Shown here piece by piece: positions 25,282-34,674 of a stretch of DNA of 64,000 nucleotides. Within the stretch, counting starts at the first letter, position 1. Every line of letters begins with the position of its first letter. The stretch is from the NCBI RefSeq assembly GCF_042853465.1, contig NZ_AP031497.1, positions 3,410,001 to 3,474,000 on the forward strand, given 5' to 3'. Made by a program: the position numbers and the translations under genes. Source of the stretch: Simiduia litorea (lineage in GTDB: Bacteria; Pseudomonadota; Gammaproteobacteria; Pseudomonadales; Cellvibrionaceae). The notes beneath the pieces were generated by a model that was not told the DNA's origin, searched no databases, and worked only from the letters and a program-made list of their open reading frames with translations.

Positions 25282-26202
25282 TTACTGGGCGTTTTGGTCT
25301 AAAGACAAGCTATAGACATAAGCCGCTAACAAATGAATTTTATCTTCGCGTAACTTGTCTGCCTGCGCAGGCATCTTGTTAGCTCGACCTTCACGAATTG
25401 AGTGGCGAATACCCTTGCGCGAACCGTCATACAACCAAATATCATCGGTCAGGTTCGGTGCACCCATGGCTTGAATACCTTTCCCATCGGCACCGTGACA
25501 GGCGGCACAATTGCCGGCGAAAACGCTGGCACCCTGTTTGGCTAAGGCGGCATCGTGTTCCATACCGGACAAGCTCATCACGTACTCTGCAGAGCTTTGT
25601 ACCGCAGCTTCGCCGATAACGGGGCCCCAAGGTGGCATGTTACCGTTACGACCGTAGGTGAGGGTTTGTAAAATGGTTTCTGGACTGCCACCGTAAAGCC
25701 AATCGTTGTCAATCAAACTTGGAAAGCCATAGCTACCGCCACCATCGGCACCGTGACAAATCGCACAGTTGTTGGCGAACAAACGCATGCCCATTTTCAT
25801 GGCGCGAGGTTCATTGACCAGCTCTTCAATCGGCATTTTTTGGTATTTACCAAAGCTCTCTACGTAGGCTGCTTGCGCTTTCTGCTGCTCGCCTTCGAGT
25901 TGCTTATGCGACGTCCAGCCATCTTGATAGCTCGGGTGAATACCCTTCCACGAACCTAAACCGGGAAAAATAACTAGATAAATAGCGCCAAAAATTAACG
26001 TCGCGACGAACATTTGAAACCACCACTTGGGCAGCGGGTTATCAAATTCTTCGATGCCATCGTAAACATGGCCCGTGGTTCTATTTTCCGGATCATCATC
26101 ATCGTTTACCGCGACTTTACGGTTGGCAAACAGCACCCAAGTTATCAACGCTAAACAGGTTAGCGTTAGAACAATGATCCACAGGTTCCAAAAAATACTC
26201 AT
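25282..26202 (-). CDS. ccoP: Cbb3-type cytochrome c oxidase subunit III (CcoP)
   Basis: 306 residues. Membrane segments at about 4-26 and 58-80 anchor two cytochrome c domains with haem sites CAICH and CAACH. Met ligands follow in the MPPWG and KMPAQ segments. CcoP passes electrons to CcoO. It starts 2 bp after ccoQ. Two membrane segments make it the long form. Confidence 0.95.
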   Translation of the reverse strand: MSIFWNLWIIVLTLTCLALITWVLFANRKVAVNDDDDPENRTTGHVYDGIEEFDNPLPKWWFQMFVATLIFGAIYLVIFPGLGSWKGIHPSYQDGWTSHKQLEGEQQKAQAAYVESFGKYQKMPIEELVNEPRAMKMGMRLFANNCAICHGADGGGSYGFPSLIDNDWLYGGSPETILQTLTYGRNGNMPPWGPVIGEAAVQSSAEYVMSLSGMEHDAALAKQGASVFAGNCAACHGADGKGIQAMGAPNLTDDIWLYDGSRKGIRHSIREGRANKMPAQADKLREDKIHLLAAYVYSLSLDQNAQ

Positions 26203-26204
26203 AA

Positions 26205-26402
26205 TTAATCCTGCCTCTCTTCATCGGTTTCGGGATGAAGTTGTTGGGTTGGCTTGCGTGGCTCCTCATCTGCAAAAGGCAGATTGGCCGCCTCTTCGAA
26301 ACGCTTTCTGCGGCTTGGCGCAAATGCCCACCAGCAGACGCCAATGAACGCCAAAGTCACAAACACCGTTCCGAGGGAACGCAAATCATTCATATCCATC
26401 AT
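26205..26402 (-). CDS. ccoQ: Cbb3-type cytochrome oxidase subunit CcoQ
   Basis: 65-residue protein with one membrane segment (about residues 10-28) and a charged tail; the W-W-A-F-x-P-S-R-R-K-R-F-E-E-A-A-N-L-P-F motif is the CcoQ/FixQ signature. Its ATG overlaps the ccoO stop by one base (TAATG). Confidence 0.92.
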   Translation of the reverse strand: MMDMNDLRSLGTVFVTLAFIGVCWWAFAPSRRKRFEEAANLPFADEEPRKPTQQLHPETDEERQD

Positions 26403-27013
26403 TAACGCTTCTGAGTTACTAAGGTGCCTAACTGTTGCAAATAGGCCACTAATGCATCAATTTCAGCCGTGCCTTTAACAGCCGCTTGCGCGCCTTCAAT
26501 ATCGGCATCGGTGTAGGGCACGCCCACAGAGCGCAGTGCAGCCATTTTCCTACCGGTTAACTCGCCGGTCAGCACGTTGTCAAATAGCCAAGGGAAAGCG
26601 GGCATATTGGACTTAGGCACAACGTTGCGCGGGTTGTATAAATGCGCTTTCTGCCATTCGTCCGAATAACGCTGGCCGACGCGCGCCAAATCTGGGCCCG
26701 TGCGTTTTGAGCCCCACAGGAACGGATGCTCATAAACGGATTCGCCAGCCACTGAGTAGTGCCCGTAACGCTCCACTTCTGCACGCAGCGGACGCACCAT
26801 TTGGGTATGGCAAACGTGACAACCCTCGCGGATATAAATGTCTCTGCCTTCAAGCTCCAACGCGGGCAAGGGCTTCAAACCCGCTACCGGCTCGGTGGTT
26901 TCTTTTAGATAAAACTGCGGAACAATTTCCACCAACGTACCGAAACTAATGGCTACGATGGTTAGCACCGCCATAAGGCCGATATTCTTTTCTACGATGT
27001 CATGATTTTTCAT
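26402..27013 (-). CDS. ccoO: Cbb3-type cytochrome c oxidase subunit II (CcoO)
   Basis: 203-residue mono-haem cytochrome c subunit: a membrane anchor at about residues 12-30, then GCHVCHTQMVRPLRAEVERYG, with the C-x-x-C-H haem site and the conserved region found in all CcoO proteins. Follows ccoN after 10 bp. It shuttles electrons between CcoP and the catalytic subunit. Confidence 0.95.
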   Translation of the reverse strand: MKNHDIVEKNIGLMAVLTIVAISFGTLVEIVPQFYLKETTEPVAGLKPLPALELEGRDIYIREGCHVCHTQMVRPLRAEVERYGHYSVAGESVYEHPFLWGSKRTGPDLARVGQRYSDEWQKAHLYNPRNVVPKSNMPAFPWLFDNVLTGELTGRKMAALRSVGVPYTDADIEGAQAAVKGTAEIDALVAYLQQLGTLVTQKR

Positions 27014-27023
27014 CTGCTAGTCC

Positions 27024-28469
27024 TCAAGCCGCCTGAGCATTGTTTAAAGCGACTTGCTGCTCTTCGCGCTCGTCAGTCACTGTGCGGTAGGTGTTATAGG
27101 CCATGATTAACATGCCTAGCAGGAAGAAAGCACCACCCATAAAGCGAACGAAATAGCCCGGGTAGCTCGCCTCAACGGATTCAGCAAAGCTGTAGGTTAA
27201 GGTGCCGTCAGCATTAAAGGCGCGCCACATCAGACCCTGCATAATGCCGTTTACCCACATAGCAGCAATGTACAAAACAGTACCGATAGTGGCCAACCAG
27301 AAATGGGTGTTAATCAACTTTACGCTGTACATTTCTTTCTTGCCAAACAGCACGGGAATCAGGTGATAAATCGCGCCGATGGAGATCATCGCAACCCAAC
27401 CTAAAGCGCCGGAATGTACATGACCAATGGTCCAATCAGTGTTATGCGACAAGGCATTCACCGTTTTAATGGACATCATGGGGCCTTCGAAGGTAGACAT
27501 GCCATAGAAAGACAATGAAACCACAAGGAAGCGCAGGGTCGGATCGGTGCGCAATTTATGCCAAGCACCTGAAAGCGTCATAATCCCGTTGATCATACCG
27601 CCCCAGCTGGGTGCCAGCAGAATCAAAGACATCACCATACCTAAGCTCTGGGCCCAATCGGGTAAGGCAGAGTAGTGTAAGTGGTGCGCACCAGCCCAGA
27701 TGTACAGAGAGATCAGCGCCCAGAAATGCACGATAGACAGCTGATAGGAATACACTGGACGACCGGCTTGCTTCGGCACGAAGTAATACATCATGCCCAA
27801 GAAACCTGCAGTTAAGAAGAAGCCAACCGCGTTATGCCCGTACCACCACTGCACCATGGCATCCATGGCACCAGCGTAGGCCGAGTAGGACTTAAACATA
27901 GACACAGGCACTGCAGCGGAATTCACCAAGTGCAGCACGGCCACCACGAGAATAAAGCCGCCGTAGAACCAGTTGGCAACATAGATGTGCTCGACCTTGC
28001 GCTTAACGATGGTGCCGAAGAACACCAGCGCGTAGGACACCCAGACTAAGGTAATTAATATGTCGATGGGCCACTCGAGCTCGGCGTATTCTTTCGAGGA
28101 GGTCAGCCCCATCGGCAAGGTAATCGCGGCGGCAACAATGACTAACTGCCAACCCCAGAAGGTGAAGGGTATTAACCAACCGCCCCACAAAACCGCCTGA
28201 CAAGTTCGCTGAACCACATAATAGGAGGTTGCAAATAAGGCACAGCCACCGAACGCAAAAATAACGGCGTTAGTATGCAACGGGCGCAAGCGACCGAAGT
28301 GTGAGTAAGGCTGGAACAGGTCATTCAGCTCCGGCCAGTAGAGCTGTGCTGCAATGAGCACCCCCACGGCCATCCCGACGATGCCCCAAACAATGGTCAT
28401 GATCGCGAACTGGCGCACAACCTTATAGTTGTAAGCTGGATGATCTCCAGCGGCTGAGTGGCTACCCAT
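27024..28469 (-). CDS. ccoN: Cbb3-type cytochrome c oxidase subunit I (CcoN)
   Basis: 481-residue haem-copper catalytic subunit of the high-affinity, microaerobic terminal oxidase. About twelve membrane helices; conserved haem and CuB histidines lie in LHTNAVIFAFGG, VQWWYGHNAVGFFL, AGAHHLHYSALPDW and TIGHVHSGALGW. Standard length. First gene of ccoNOQP; an Anr/Fnr box sits upstream. Confidence 0.96.
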   Translation of the reverse strand: MGSHSAAGDHPAYNYKVVRQFAIMTIVWGIVGMAVGVLIAAQLYWPELNDLFQPYSHFGRLRPLHTNAVIFAFGGCALFATSYYVVQRTCQAVLWGGWLIPFTFWGWQLVIVAAAITLPMGLTSSKEYAELEWPIDILITLVWVSYALVFFGTIVKRKVEHIYVANWFYGGFILVVAVLHLVNSAAVPVSMFKSYSAYAGAMDAMVQWWYGHNAVGFFLTAGFLGMMYYFVPKQAGRPVYSYQLSIVHFWALISLYIWAGAHHLHYSALPDWAQSLGMVMSLILLAPSWGGMINGIMTLSGAWHKLRTDPTLRFLVVSLSFYGMSTFEGPMMSIKTVNALSHNTDWTIGHVHSGALGWVAMISIGAIYHLIPVLFGKKEMYSVKLINTHFWLATIGTVLYIAAMWVNGIMQGLMWRAFNADGTLTYSFAESVEASYPGYFVRFMGGAFFLLGMLIMAYNTYRTVTDEREEQQVALNNAQAA

Positions 28470-28570
28470 AGTGAAGTTCCCAATATCTTTAAAGCTAATA
28501 ATTCTTTAGCGGGGCCTGCCCCTTTGGAGCTGTTTTCTAACCCGAAAGTGGTAAGACGTTGCACCGCTGC

Positions 28571-28611
28571 ATTGTAAAGCCTGATAACCGTCCGACATTG
28601 ATCCGAATCAA
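28571..28611 (-). promoter_or_regulatory. Anr/Fnr box and -10 element of ccoNOQP
   Basis: TTGATCCGAATCAA at 28598-28611 is a perfect match to the Anr/Fnr consensus TTGAT-N4-ATCAA. On the minus strand a TACAAT hexamer (28576-28571) follows. A start near 28564 would put the box about 41 bp upstream, the standard class II activator position. This predicts induction at low oxygen. Confidence 0.85.
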
Positions 28612-28647
28612 GGTTTAAGCAGACCCACAGTAAATACAACAAAGCAT

Positions 28648-28682
28648 AAAGCCCCAAAGTTTAGGACAACTTAGGGGCTTTA
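28648..28682 (-). terminator. Terminator after argG
   Basis: AAAGCCCC and GGGGCTTT form the base of a stem, extended inwards by AAGT/ACTT with one mismatch, located just past the argG stop at 28690 and before the ccoN promoter. Confidence 0.7.
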
Positions 28683-28689
28683 GCCTGAT

Positions 28690-29910
28690 TTAGAACAGAT
28701 TACGGCCTTTGCCAGCTGCGATGCGCATGCGCAGGGCATTGAGCTTAATAAAGCCCTCGGCATCTTTCTGGTTGTAGGCACCAGCATCGTCTTCGAAGGT
28801 GGCAATCTTGCCATCGAACAAGCTGTCGTCACTGCGGCGGCCGGCGACACTGACGTTGCCTTTATAGAGCTTGACCCGCACGTCGCCGTTCACCACATGC
28901 TGTGACTCATCGATGGCCACTTGTAGCATCTTGCGCTCCGGGCTCCACCAGTAACCGTTGTAAATCATCTCGGCATACTTGGGCATCAGCGCGTCTTTCA
29001 GGTGTGCAACTTCGCGATCAAGTGTCAAAGACTCAATAGCGCGGTGGGCTTTCAATAAGATGGTTCCGCCTGGGGTCTCATAGCAACCGCGAGACTTCAT
29101 ACCCACATAGCGGTTTTCAACGATGTCCAAACGGCCAACACCGTTAGCACCGCCCACTTTATTTAGGGTTTCCAACACGGTAGCCGGTGACATCTCCACG
29201 CCATCGATGGCCACCACATCACCGGTTTTATAAGTTAGCGTAACGTAAGTGGGCGTATCCGGTGCCGCCTCAGGTGATACCGACCAACGCCACATGCCCT
29301 CTTCGGCCTCTTCCCACGGATCTTCCAAAATACCGCCTTCATAAGAGATGTGCAGTAAGTTGGCATCCATTGAGTAAGGTGACTTGGTTTTCTGCTTGGC
29401 GAAATCCACGGGGATGTTGTGTTGTTTGCAGTAGTCCATCAACTTTTCGCGCGAGTTCAAATCCCACTCGCGCCAAGGTGCAATCACTTTAATGCCAGGC
29501 TTCAGTGCGTAGGCACCCAGCTCAAATCGCACCTGGTCATTACCTTTACCTGTGGCGCCGTGGGAAATAGCATCGGCGCCGGTTTCGTTCGCAATTTCAA
29601 CCAAACGCTTGGCAATTAAAGGACGTGCAATGGAGGTGCCGAGTAAGTACTCGCCCTCGTAAATGGTGTTTGCGCGGAACATGGGGAAGACATAATCGCG
29701 CACGAATTCTTCGCGCAAATCTTCGATATAGATTTCCTTGATACCCATGGCTTTGGCTTTCGCGCGCGCCGGCTCAACTTCTTCACCCTGGCCAATATCG
29801 GCAGTGAAGGTCACCACTTCTACGTCGTAGGTTTCTTGTAACCACCGGGCGATCACTGATGTATCAAGCCCGCCAGAGTAAGCGAGTACCACCTTTTTTA
29901 GCGACGACAT
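28690..29910 (-). CDS. argG: Argininosuccinate synthase
   Basis: Joins citrulline and aspartate with ATP in arginine synthesis. 406 residues, standard length. The ATP-binding P-loop KKVVLAYSGGLDTSVIARWL is near the N-terminus; GATGKGNDQVRFELG and the citrulline/aspartate site motifs SPYSMDANLLHISYEGG are intact. ATG 29910 has GGAG six bases upstream; an earlier in-frame ATG at 29922 is probably not used. Downstream of motY on the same strand. Confidence 0.97.
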   Translation of the reverse strand: MSSLKKVVLAYSGGLDTSVIARWLQETYDVEVVTFTADIGQGEEVEPARAKAKAMGIKEIYIEDLREEFVRDYVFPMFRANTIYEGEYLLGTSIARPLIAKRLVEIANETGADAISHGATGKGNDQVRFELGAYALKPGIKVIAPWREWDLNSREKLMDYCKQHNIPVDFAKQKTKSPYSMDANLLHISYEGGILEDPWEEAEEGMWRWSVSPEAAPDTPTYVTLTYKTGDVVAIDGVEMSPATVLETLNKVGGANGVGRLDIVENRYVGMKSRGCYETPGGTILLKAHRAIESLTLDREVAHLKDALMPKYAEMIYNGYWWSPERKMLQVAIDESQHVVNGDVRVKLYKGNVSVAGRRSDDSLFDGKIATFEDDAGAYNQKDAEGFIKLNALRMRIAAGKGRNLF

Positions 29911-30041
29911 AGACAACTCCATTCACTTGCTGAGCGGATGCTAAACGCACAAAACCATGGTTTAGCCGGAAATTTAGGGCGCGAATTGTATAACCAATCT
30001 TACCCGATTCACAGGGCTAAGGCCGCGCAATGCAAGGTTTT

Positions 30042-30944
30042 TTAAGGAGCAGATGCCATTTCTGGCTGGACTTCACGATCGACTCGAACAGTGACGCGTC
30101 TATTCTGTGCGCGCCCTGTTCGGCTTTGATTAGAGACAACCGGATAGCGCTCACCATGCCAACGCACGGTAAATTTATCTTCCGGGACACCGGCGCGCTT
30201 TAGAAATTCTGCCACTGATTCGGCGCGCCGCTTAGAAAGCTCCAGATTTTCATCGCGAATGCCCTTACTGTCCGTGTGACCGTCGATATATAAGTGCGTC
30301 ACTTTTGGATCTGCCAAGATATAGATTGCGATATTTGTTAGCTTGCGTTTTTCCGACAAGGGAAAGTCATCGCCGGAGGAGGGAAAATACACAGAGGTTT
30401 TTGCTATTTGATCGTAATTCACCGGCAATAAGCCGGACAAGCATTTTAAAAACTGTTGGTAGGCGGGCTGAAATTTAATTGGCGACAGCGCCACTTGCGA
30501 GGATTCTACAGCGCCGTACCAAGGGTAGCGAGTGAACACCAACTCGCGACCACCGTGTAACTCGGTCAAGGCACGGTTCGAGAGCTGGTCGTTTAGGCTC
30601 ACCGGCAACAAACCCTGTGTCACAGATACCAAACCCAACTCAATATTTTTCATGTGTGGCCGCCACACCGGTGCCCGCGCTGTCAGTCGCGCTTTGCCGG
30701 TTTTTAACCGAGGGGTTTCAGCTTGTAGTTGCAGCGCCAAGCGCTCGCCGGCTTTATGGTAAAAGCTCGCCGCGCCGTAAAAAGGCACCTCTTGGCGCAA
30801 TTCGCACAGGAAAATTGAGCTGTTAACCTGCCAATCACTTTTATCCATGGCTGGCGTGTACTGGGTAGCCAACGCCTGTGTACCCAATAGCATGAGCCCA
30901 AACAGCCAATTAACGGGTGATTTAATGATAATTTTCATGAACAT
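30042..30944 (-). CDS. motY: Flagellar T-ring / OmpA-domain protein MotY
   Basis: 300 residues with a signal peptide (about residues 1-26, cleavage ALA), an N-terminal domain of the MotY type and a C-terminal OmpA peptidoglycan-binding domain (about 190-285: LYIDGHTDSKGIRDENLELSKRRAESVAEFL, then GQNRRV-like RAQNRRVTVRV). In Vibrio and Pseudomonas MotY forms the T-ring that anchors stators of the flagellar motor. Identity is supported by context: argG-motY-pyrC-rnt is the order known in Pseudomonas. No other flagellar genes are in the window. Confidence 0.82.
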   Translation of the reverse strand: MFMKIIIKSPVNWLFGLMLLGTQALATQYTPAMDKSDWQVNSSIFLCELRQEVPFYGAASFYHKAGERLALQLQAETPRLKTGKARLTARAPVWRPHMKNIELGLVSVTQGLLPVSLNDQLSNRALTELHGGRELVFTRYPWYGAVESSQVALSPIKFQPAYQQFLKCLSGLLPVNYDQIAKTSVYFPSSGDDFPLSEKRKLTNIAIYILADPKVTHLYIDGHTDSKGIRDENLELSKRRAESVAEFLKRAGVPEDKFTVRWHGERYPVVSNQSRTGRAQNRRVTVRVDREVQPEMASAP

Positions 30945-31104
30945 AACGCCATTTACCTCGCCTACCCCAGCACCATGACCACCGATACACGCCCGCGCCG
31001 GTGGCTAACTCTAAGGTTATCGGCTCGCTTGAGTCGAAATTAAGGTCTAATTTAGGTAGGATGCGCGCCATCACTCAGCAAGGCCGACCAGCACAGGATT
31101 TGGT

Positions 31105-32142
31105 ATGACCCAATCACTTACCCTCACCCGCCCAGACGACTGGCACATTCATTTACGCGATGGCGAGCAGTTGGCCACCACTGTGCCCGATGCAGCACGC
31201 TACTTTGGCCGCGCCATCATCATGCCCAACCTAGTGCCACCAGTGATGAATGCCGAGCATGCCATGGCCTATCGCCAGCGCATTTTAGCCAAGCGCCCAG
31301 TGGGCAGTAGCTTCGAGCCCTTGATGGTGCTGTACCTGACCGATAACACCAGCGCTGCCGACATTGTCGCCGCAAAAGCCGCTGGGGTTGTCGCCGCCAA
31401 GCTCTACCCAGCCGGCGCTACGACCAACTCAGACTCCGGTGTCACCAGCTTAGACAAGATTTACCCCGCGCTCGAGGCCATGGAGAAAGCCGGCATGCTG
31501 TTTTTGCTGCACGGCGAAGTCACCGATGCCAGCATCGATATTTTCGACCGGGAAAAGGTCTTTATCGACCAGATATTAAGCCCGCTACGCCAGCGTTTAC
31601 CCAATCTTCGCATCGTGATGGAACACATCACCACCAGCGACGCCGCGCAATTTGTGGCCGAGAGCTCAGCCAATACCGCGGCAACCATCACCGCGCACCA
31701 TTTACTCTACAATCGCAACCACATGTTGGCCGGTGGCATCAGACCACACTATTACTGCCTACCCATTTTGAAGCGAAACACCCACCAACAGGCGCTCATA
31801 AAGGCGGCAACCAGCGGCGACCCACGCTTTTTCCTCGGCACAGACTCCGCACCTCACGCACGAGATAAAAAAGAAGCCGCCTGCGGTTGCGCCGGCAGCT
31901 ACACCGCCCACGCGGCTATTGAACTCTACGCCGAGGCCTTCGAGGCCGCGGGAGCCCTGTCGGCACTGGAAGGATTTGCCAGCCACTTCGGCCCAGACTT
32001 TTATGGTATTGCGCGCAATACTGATACCATCACGCTAATCAAAGATAGCTGGCAGGTGCCCAACTCTCTGCCCATGGCGGGCGGTGAACTGATTCCATTG
32101 CGTGCCGGCGAAACCCTCCAGTGGCGTGTGGCGCCGGCGTAA
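31105..32142 (+). CDS. pyrC: Dihydroorotase
   Basis: Third step of pyrimidine synthesis. 345 residues, the homodimeric type I-like PyrC form. Zinc ligands: HIHLR near residue 16-18, the carbamylated Lys in AKLYPAGATTNSDSG, His in LLHGEV and VMEHITT, and Asp in FFLGTDSAPHARDKKE. ATG 31105 has an AGGA site. Divergent from motY and followed by rnt after 56 bp. Confidence 0.97.
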   Translation: MTQSLTLTRPDDWHIHLRDGEQLATTVPDAARYFGRAIIMPNLVPPVMNAEHAMAYRQRILAKRPVGSSFEPLMVLYLTDNTSAADIVAAKAAGVVAAKLYPAGATTNSDSGVTSLDKIYPALEAMEKAGMLFLLHGEVTDASIDIFDREKVFIDQILSPLRQRLPNLRIVMEHITTSDAAQFVAESSANTAATITAHHLLYNRNHMLAGGIRPHYYCLPILKRNTHQQALIKAATSGDPRFFLGTDSAPHARDKKEAACGCAGSYTAHAAIELYAEAFEAAGALSALEGFASHFGPDFYGIARNTDTITLIKDSWQVPNSLPMAGGELIPLRAGETLQWRVAPA

Positions 32143-32198
32143 CCAGACATATTTTCGTTAACCCGAAGAGCTTCCCACATAGATAAGGCGAAAGATTA

Positions 32199-32849
32199 GT
32201 GAACCCAGCGGAACCGCAAGACAGTCCAAAAACCCTTTTAGCTCAACGCTTTAGGGGCTTTTTACCCGTTGTGGTAGATGTGGAAACCGGCGGCTTTAAC
32301 GCCGACACCGATGCCCTATTGGAAATAGCGGCCGTGACCTTGCGCATGGACGACGACGGCATACTGCATAGGCATGAGACCTTCGACTTTCACGTCGACC
32401 CTTTTGAAGGGGCTAACGTCGAGCAGGCAGCCTTGGATTTTACTGGCATTGATATCGACAATCGCGACGCCGTACCGGAGATGATGGCGATTCCCGACTT
32501 GTTCCGTGCCATTCGTCGCGCAGTGAAAGAAAACGGCTGCTCGCGCGCCGTGATTGTCGGCCACAACGCCCATTTTGATCTAGGCTTCGTCAACGCTGCG
32601 GCCAACCGCTGCGATGCCAAGCGCAACCCCTTCCACCCCTTTTCTTGTTTTGATACGGCGACGCTGGCGGGGCTGGCATACGGCCACACCGTTCTGGCCA
32701 AGTCGTGCCAGTTGGCTGGGATCGAATTCAGCAACAGCGCGGCCCACTCAGCGGCCTACGATGCCGAAAAAACCGCCGATTTGTTTTGCAAGATTGTTAA
32801 CCGCTGGCGCGAGCTCGGCGGCTGGCTGGGCCAGGTGATAGAAGAATAA
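32199..32849 (+). CDS. rnt: Ribonuclease T
   Basis: 216-residue DEDD-family 3' exonuclease that trims tRNA and other stable RNA ends. The DEDDh residues are in VVDVETGG, the H-N-A-H-F-D-L-G motif (Exo II) and HSAAYDAEKTADL (Exo III). GTG start at 32199 with an AAGG site about 10 nt upstream. Followed by a strong terminator. Confidence 0.96.
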   Translation: MNPAEPQDSPKTLLAQRFRGFLPVVVDVETGGFNADTDALLEIAAVTLRMDDDGILHRHETFDFHVDPFEGANVEQAALDFTGIDIDNRDAVPEMMAIPDLFRAIRRAVKENGCSRAVIVGHNAHFDLGFVNAAANRCDAKRNPFHPFSCFDTATLAGLAYGHTVLAKSCQLAGIEFSNSAAHSAAYDAEKTADLFCKIVNRWRELGGWLGQVIEE

Positions 32850-32874
32850 GCTGGCGCGCAATGCCGAACACCCC

Positions 32875-32912
32875 GCATAAAAAAAAGCGGCATCAGCCGC
32901 TTTTTTTTATGC
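32875..32912 (+). terminator. Perfect 17-bp bidirectional terminator after rnt
   Basis: GCATAAAAAAAAGCGGC and its exact complement flank an ATCA loop, with A- and T-tracts on both sides of the GC core. It can act for rnt and for the EF-hand gene from the other side. Confidence 0.92.
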
Positions 32913-32957
32913 ATCTATTTTTATGCATCTATTTTTATGCATCTATTTTTATGCATC
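32909..32957. repeat. 14-bp tandem repeat with ATGCAT core, four copies
   Basis: ATGCATCTATTTTT repeats begin at 32909, 32923, 32937 and 32951. The first overlaps the terminator. Each unit has the ATGCAT palindrome. Confidence 0.9.
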
Positions 32958-32973
32958 TAGGAACGCCTCTACC

Positions 32974-33420
32974 TTAGTCGTTTTCAAGCCGTAAGCAGAA
33001 CCAATAAAAGCAGTGGGTTTTGTACTCGTCATCGAGCGGCGCCATCTCGGTGCTATCTAACATACCGTCACCATTGGCGTCGATACTGGAAAACTGACCC
33101 AGAAAACTACTGTATTCAGCCTCGGTAACTTCACCGTCTTTATCGCCATCGAGCTTGTTGAAACGGGCTTTGAGGATTAGCGTGCGGCGAGCTGAGTCTA
33201 TTTGTGCATACTCGTCGTAACTCACACCGCCGGACACGTTTAAATCCATCAGGCGGAAAATATCGAGTTTCTTGGCACTGATCTCTTCTTGCGAAATTTG
33301 AGAATCGCCGTTGAGATCGTATTTGGCTAACAACCAACTGTGGGAGCCGTCTGTCGGCGCTTGTGCGTCGGCAAACACTGCCGTACCCAATAACACAAAC
33401 GTAAAAAGTAATCGTTTCAT
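32974..33420 (-). CDS. Secreted EF-hand protein
   Basis: 148 residues with a signal peptide (about 1-19) and at least three canonical calcium-binding loops: DLNGDSQISQEE, DKDGEVTEAEY and DANGDGMLDSTE; a fourth, DLNVSGGVSYDEY, is degenerate. This looks like two EF-hand pairs. Exported calcium-binding proteins of this kind are common in marine Proteobacteria, role unknown. C-terminal Cys pair in HCFYWFC may form a disulfide. Confidence 0.82.
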   Translation of the reverse strand: MKRLLFTFVLLGTAVFADAQAPTDGSHSWLLAKYDLNGDSQISQEEISAKKLDIFRLMDLNVSGGVSYDEYAQIDSARRTLILKARFNKLDGDKDGEVTEAEYSSFLGQFSSIDANGDGMLDSTEMAPLDDEYKTHCFYWFCLRLEND

Positions 33421-33666
33421 AACCTACCCGCCTATTTATACTTGTTCTCGGGCAATCCGTTGCTGCTGCCTAGATCAGTCCTTAGTATTATTAATACTAC
33501 GCGGCAACGGCCAACCATAACGGATAATGGGTCACAAAACAGCCATACCAATAGAAGCATTTGGAATATAGAACGCCAGTCCAATAGGAAGTCGCTACAA
33601 GCGGTTTAGTCCTTTGCCAACACTTACCAACCTAGCGCCCCAGCCACTTGCGTCTCAATGGCCCCT

Positions 33667-34674
33667 CTAGCGGCTAGAGTGCCAGCGCACTTCCCGCGCG
33701 TGCTTATCCACCAAGTCGACTACATCCAGCACCAAGGCAAACAAGGCCATGCGCACTAAGATGCCGTTATCGGTCTGACGGAAAATGGCGAGGTTGGGGT
33801 TGGCGTTTAAGTCATTATCCAACTCGTTGGCTTCGGCGCGCGAGTCCCGCGGCAAAGGGTGCATGATGACCGTATTGGGCTCACAAAACTGCGTGTAAAT
33901 CTGCTGATTCAGGCGAAAGCGACCGCGGTAGAGATCTGCTTCTTGTTTGGAGGTAAAGCGCTCTTCTTGAATCCGGGTTGAATAGGCGATATCGACCTTG
34001 CTGATACTCGCGGTCAACTCATCCGTCACCTGTACTTGGTGGCCAGCTTTACGCATGAGCTCCACTAGGTACTCAGGCATGGCAAGCTCAGTGGGCGACA
34101 CCAATGTCACCTGAAGGTTTTGGTAAAGGGCAAGCAGACGACATAGGGAGTGCACGGTTCGACCATGCTTTAAGTCGCCAATCATGGCGATACGCAGACC
34201 GTTCAGGCCCTTGCCCTTAGCGGCCAGCTCTTTACGAATGGTATAAAGGTCGAGTAGCGCTTGGCTCGGGTGTTCGTTAGAGCCGTCGCCACCATTGATA
34301 ACAGGCACTCGGCTGGCCTCGGCAAACTCCGCCACCGACCCGTTTTGCGGGTGACGCATGCAAATCACATCGCTGTAGCCGGAGAGCACGCGAGCGGTAT
34401 CGTACAGCGACTCTCCCTTGGCAATAGCGGAGCTCTCAAACCCCGTTGTCTCTCGAACCTCGCCGCCCAACAGGTTAAAAGCGCAGCCAAAACTCACCCG
34501 CGTACGGGTACTTGGCTCAAAAAACATGTTTCCTAGAATGGCGCCCTCAAGAACGCGCGTTACCCGCCGACGACTAGCGTAGGGTTCCATGGCATCGGCA
34601 ACGCGAAAAATTCGCTCAATGTCGGGTTGTTCGAATTGATCGATCGATAGAATATGGGCGCCAGTAAAATCCAC
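33667..34674 (-). CDS. pyrB: Aspartate carbamoyltransferase
   Basis: Second step of pyrimidine synthesis: carbamoyl phosphate plus aspartate. 335 residues, close to the usual catalytic-chain length. Carbamoyl-phosphate motif FFEPSTRTRVSFG, then GDGSNEHPSQALLDLYTI and MHPLPRDSRAEANE. No pyrI regulatory-chain gene is next to it and pyrC is 1.5 kb away on the other strand, so the two pyr genes are not one operon. Confidence 0.95.
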   Translation of the reverse strand: MDFTGAHILSIDQFEQPDIERIFRVADAMEPYASRRRVTRVLEGAILGNMFFEPSTRTRVSFGCAFNLLGGEVRETTGFESSAIAKGESLYDTARVLSGYSDVICMRHPQNGSVAEFAEASRVPVINGGDGSNEHPSQALLDLYTIRKELAAKGKGLNGLRIAMIGDLKHGRTVHSLCRLLALYQNLQVTLVSPTELAMPEYLVELMRKAGHQVQVTDELTASISKVDIAYSTRIQEERFTSKQEADLYRGRFRLNQQIYTQFCEPNTVIMHPLPRDSRAEANELDNDLNANPNLAIFRQTDNGILVRMALFALVLDVVDLVDKHAREVRWHSSR

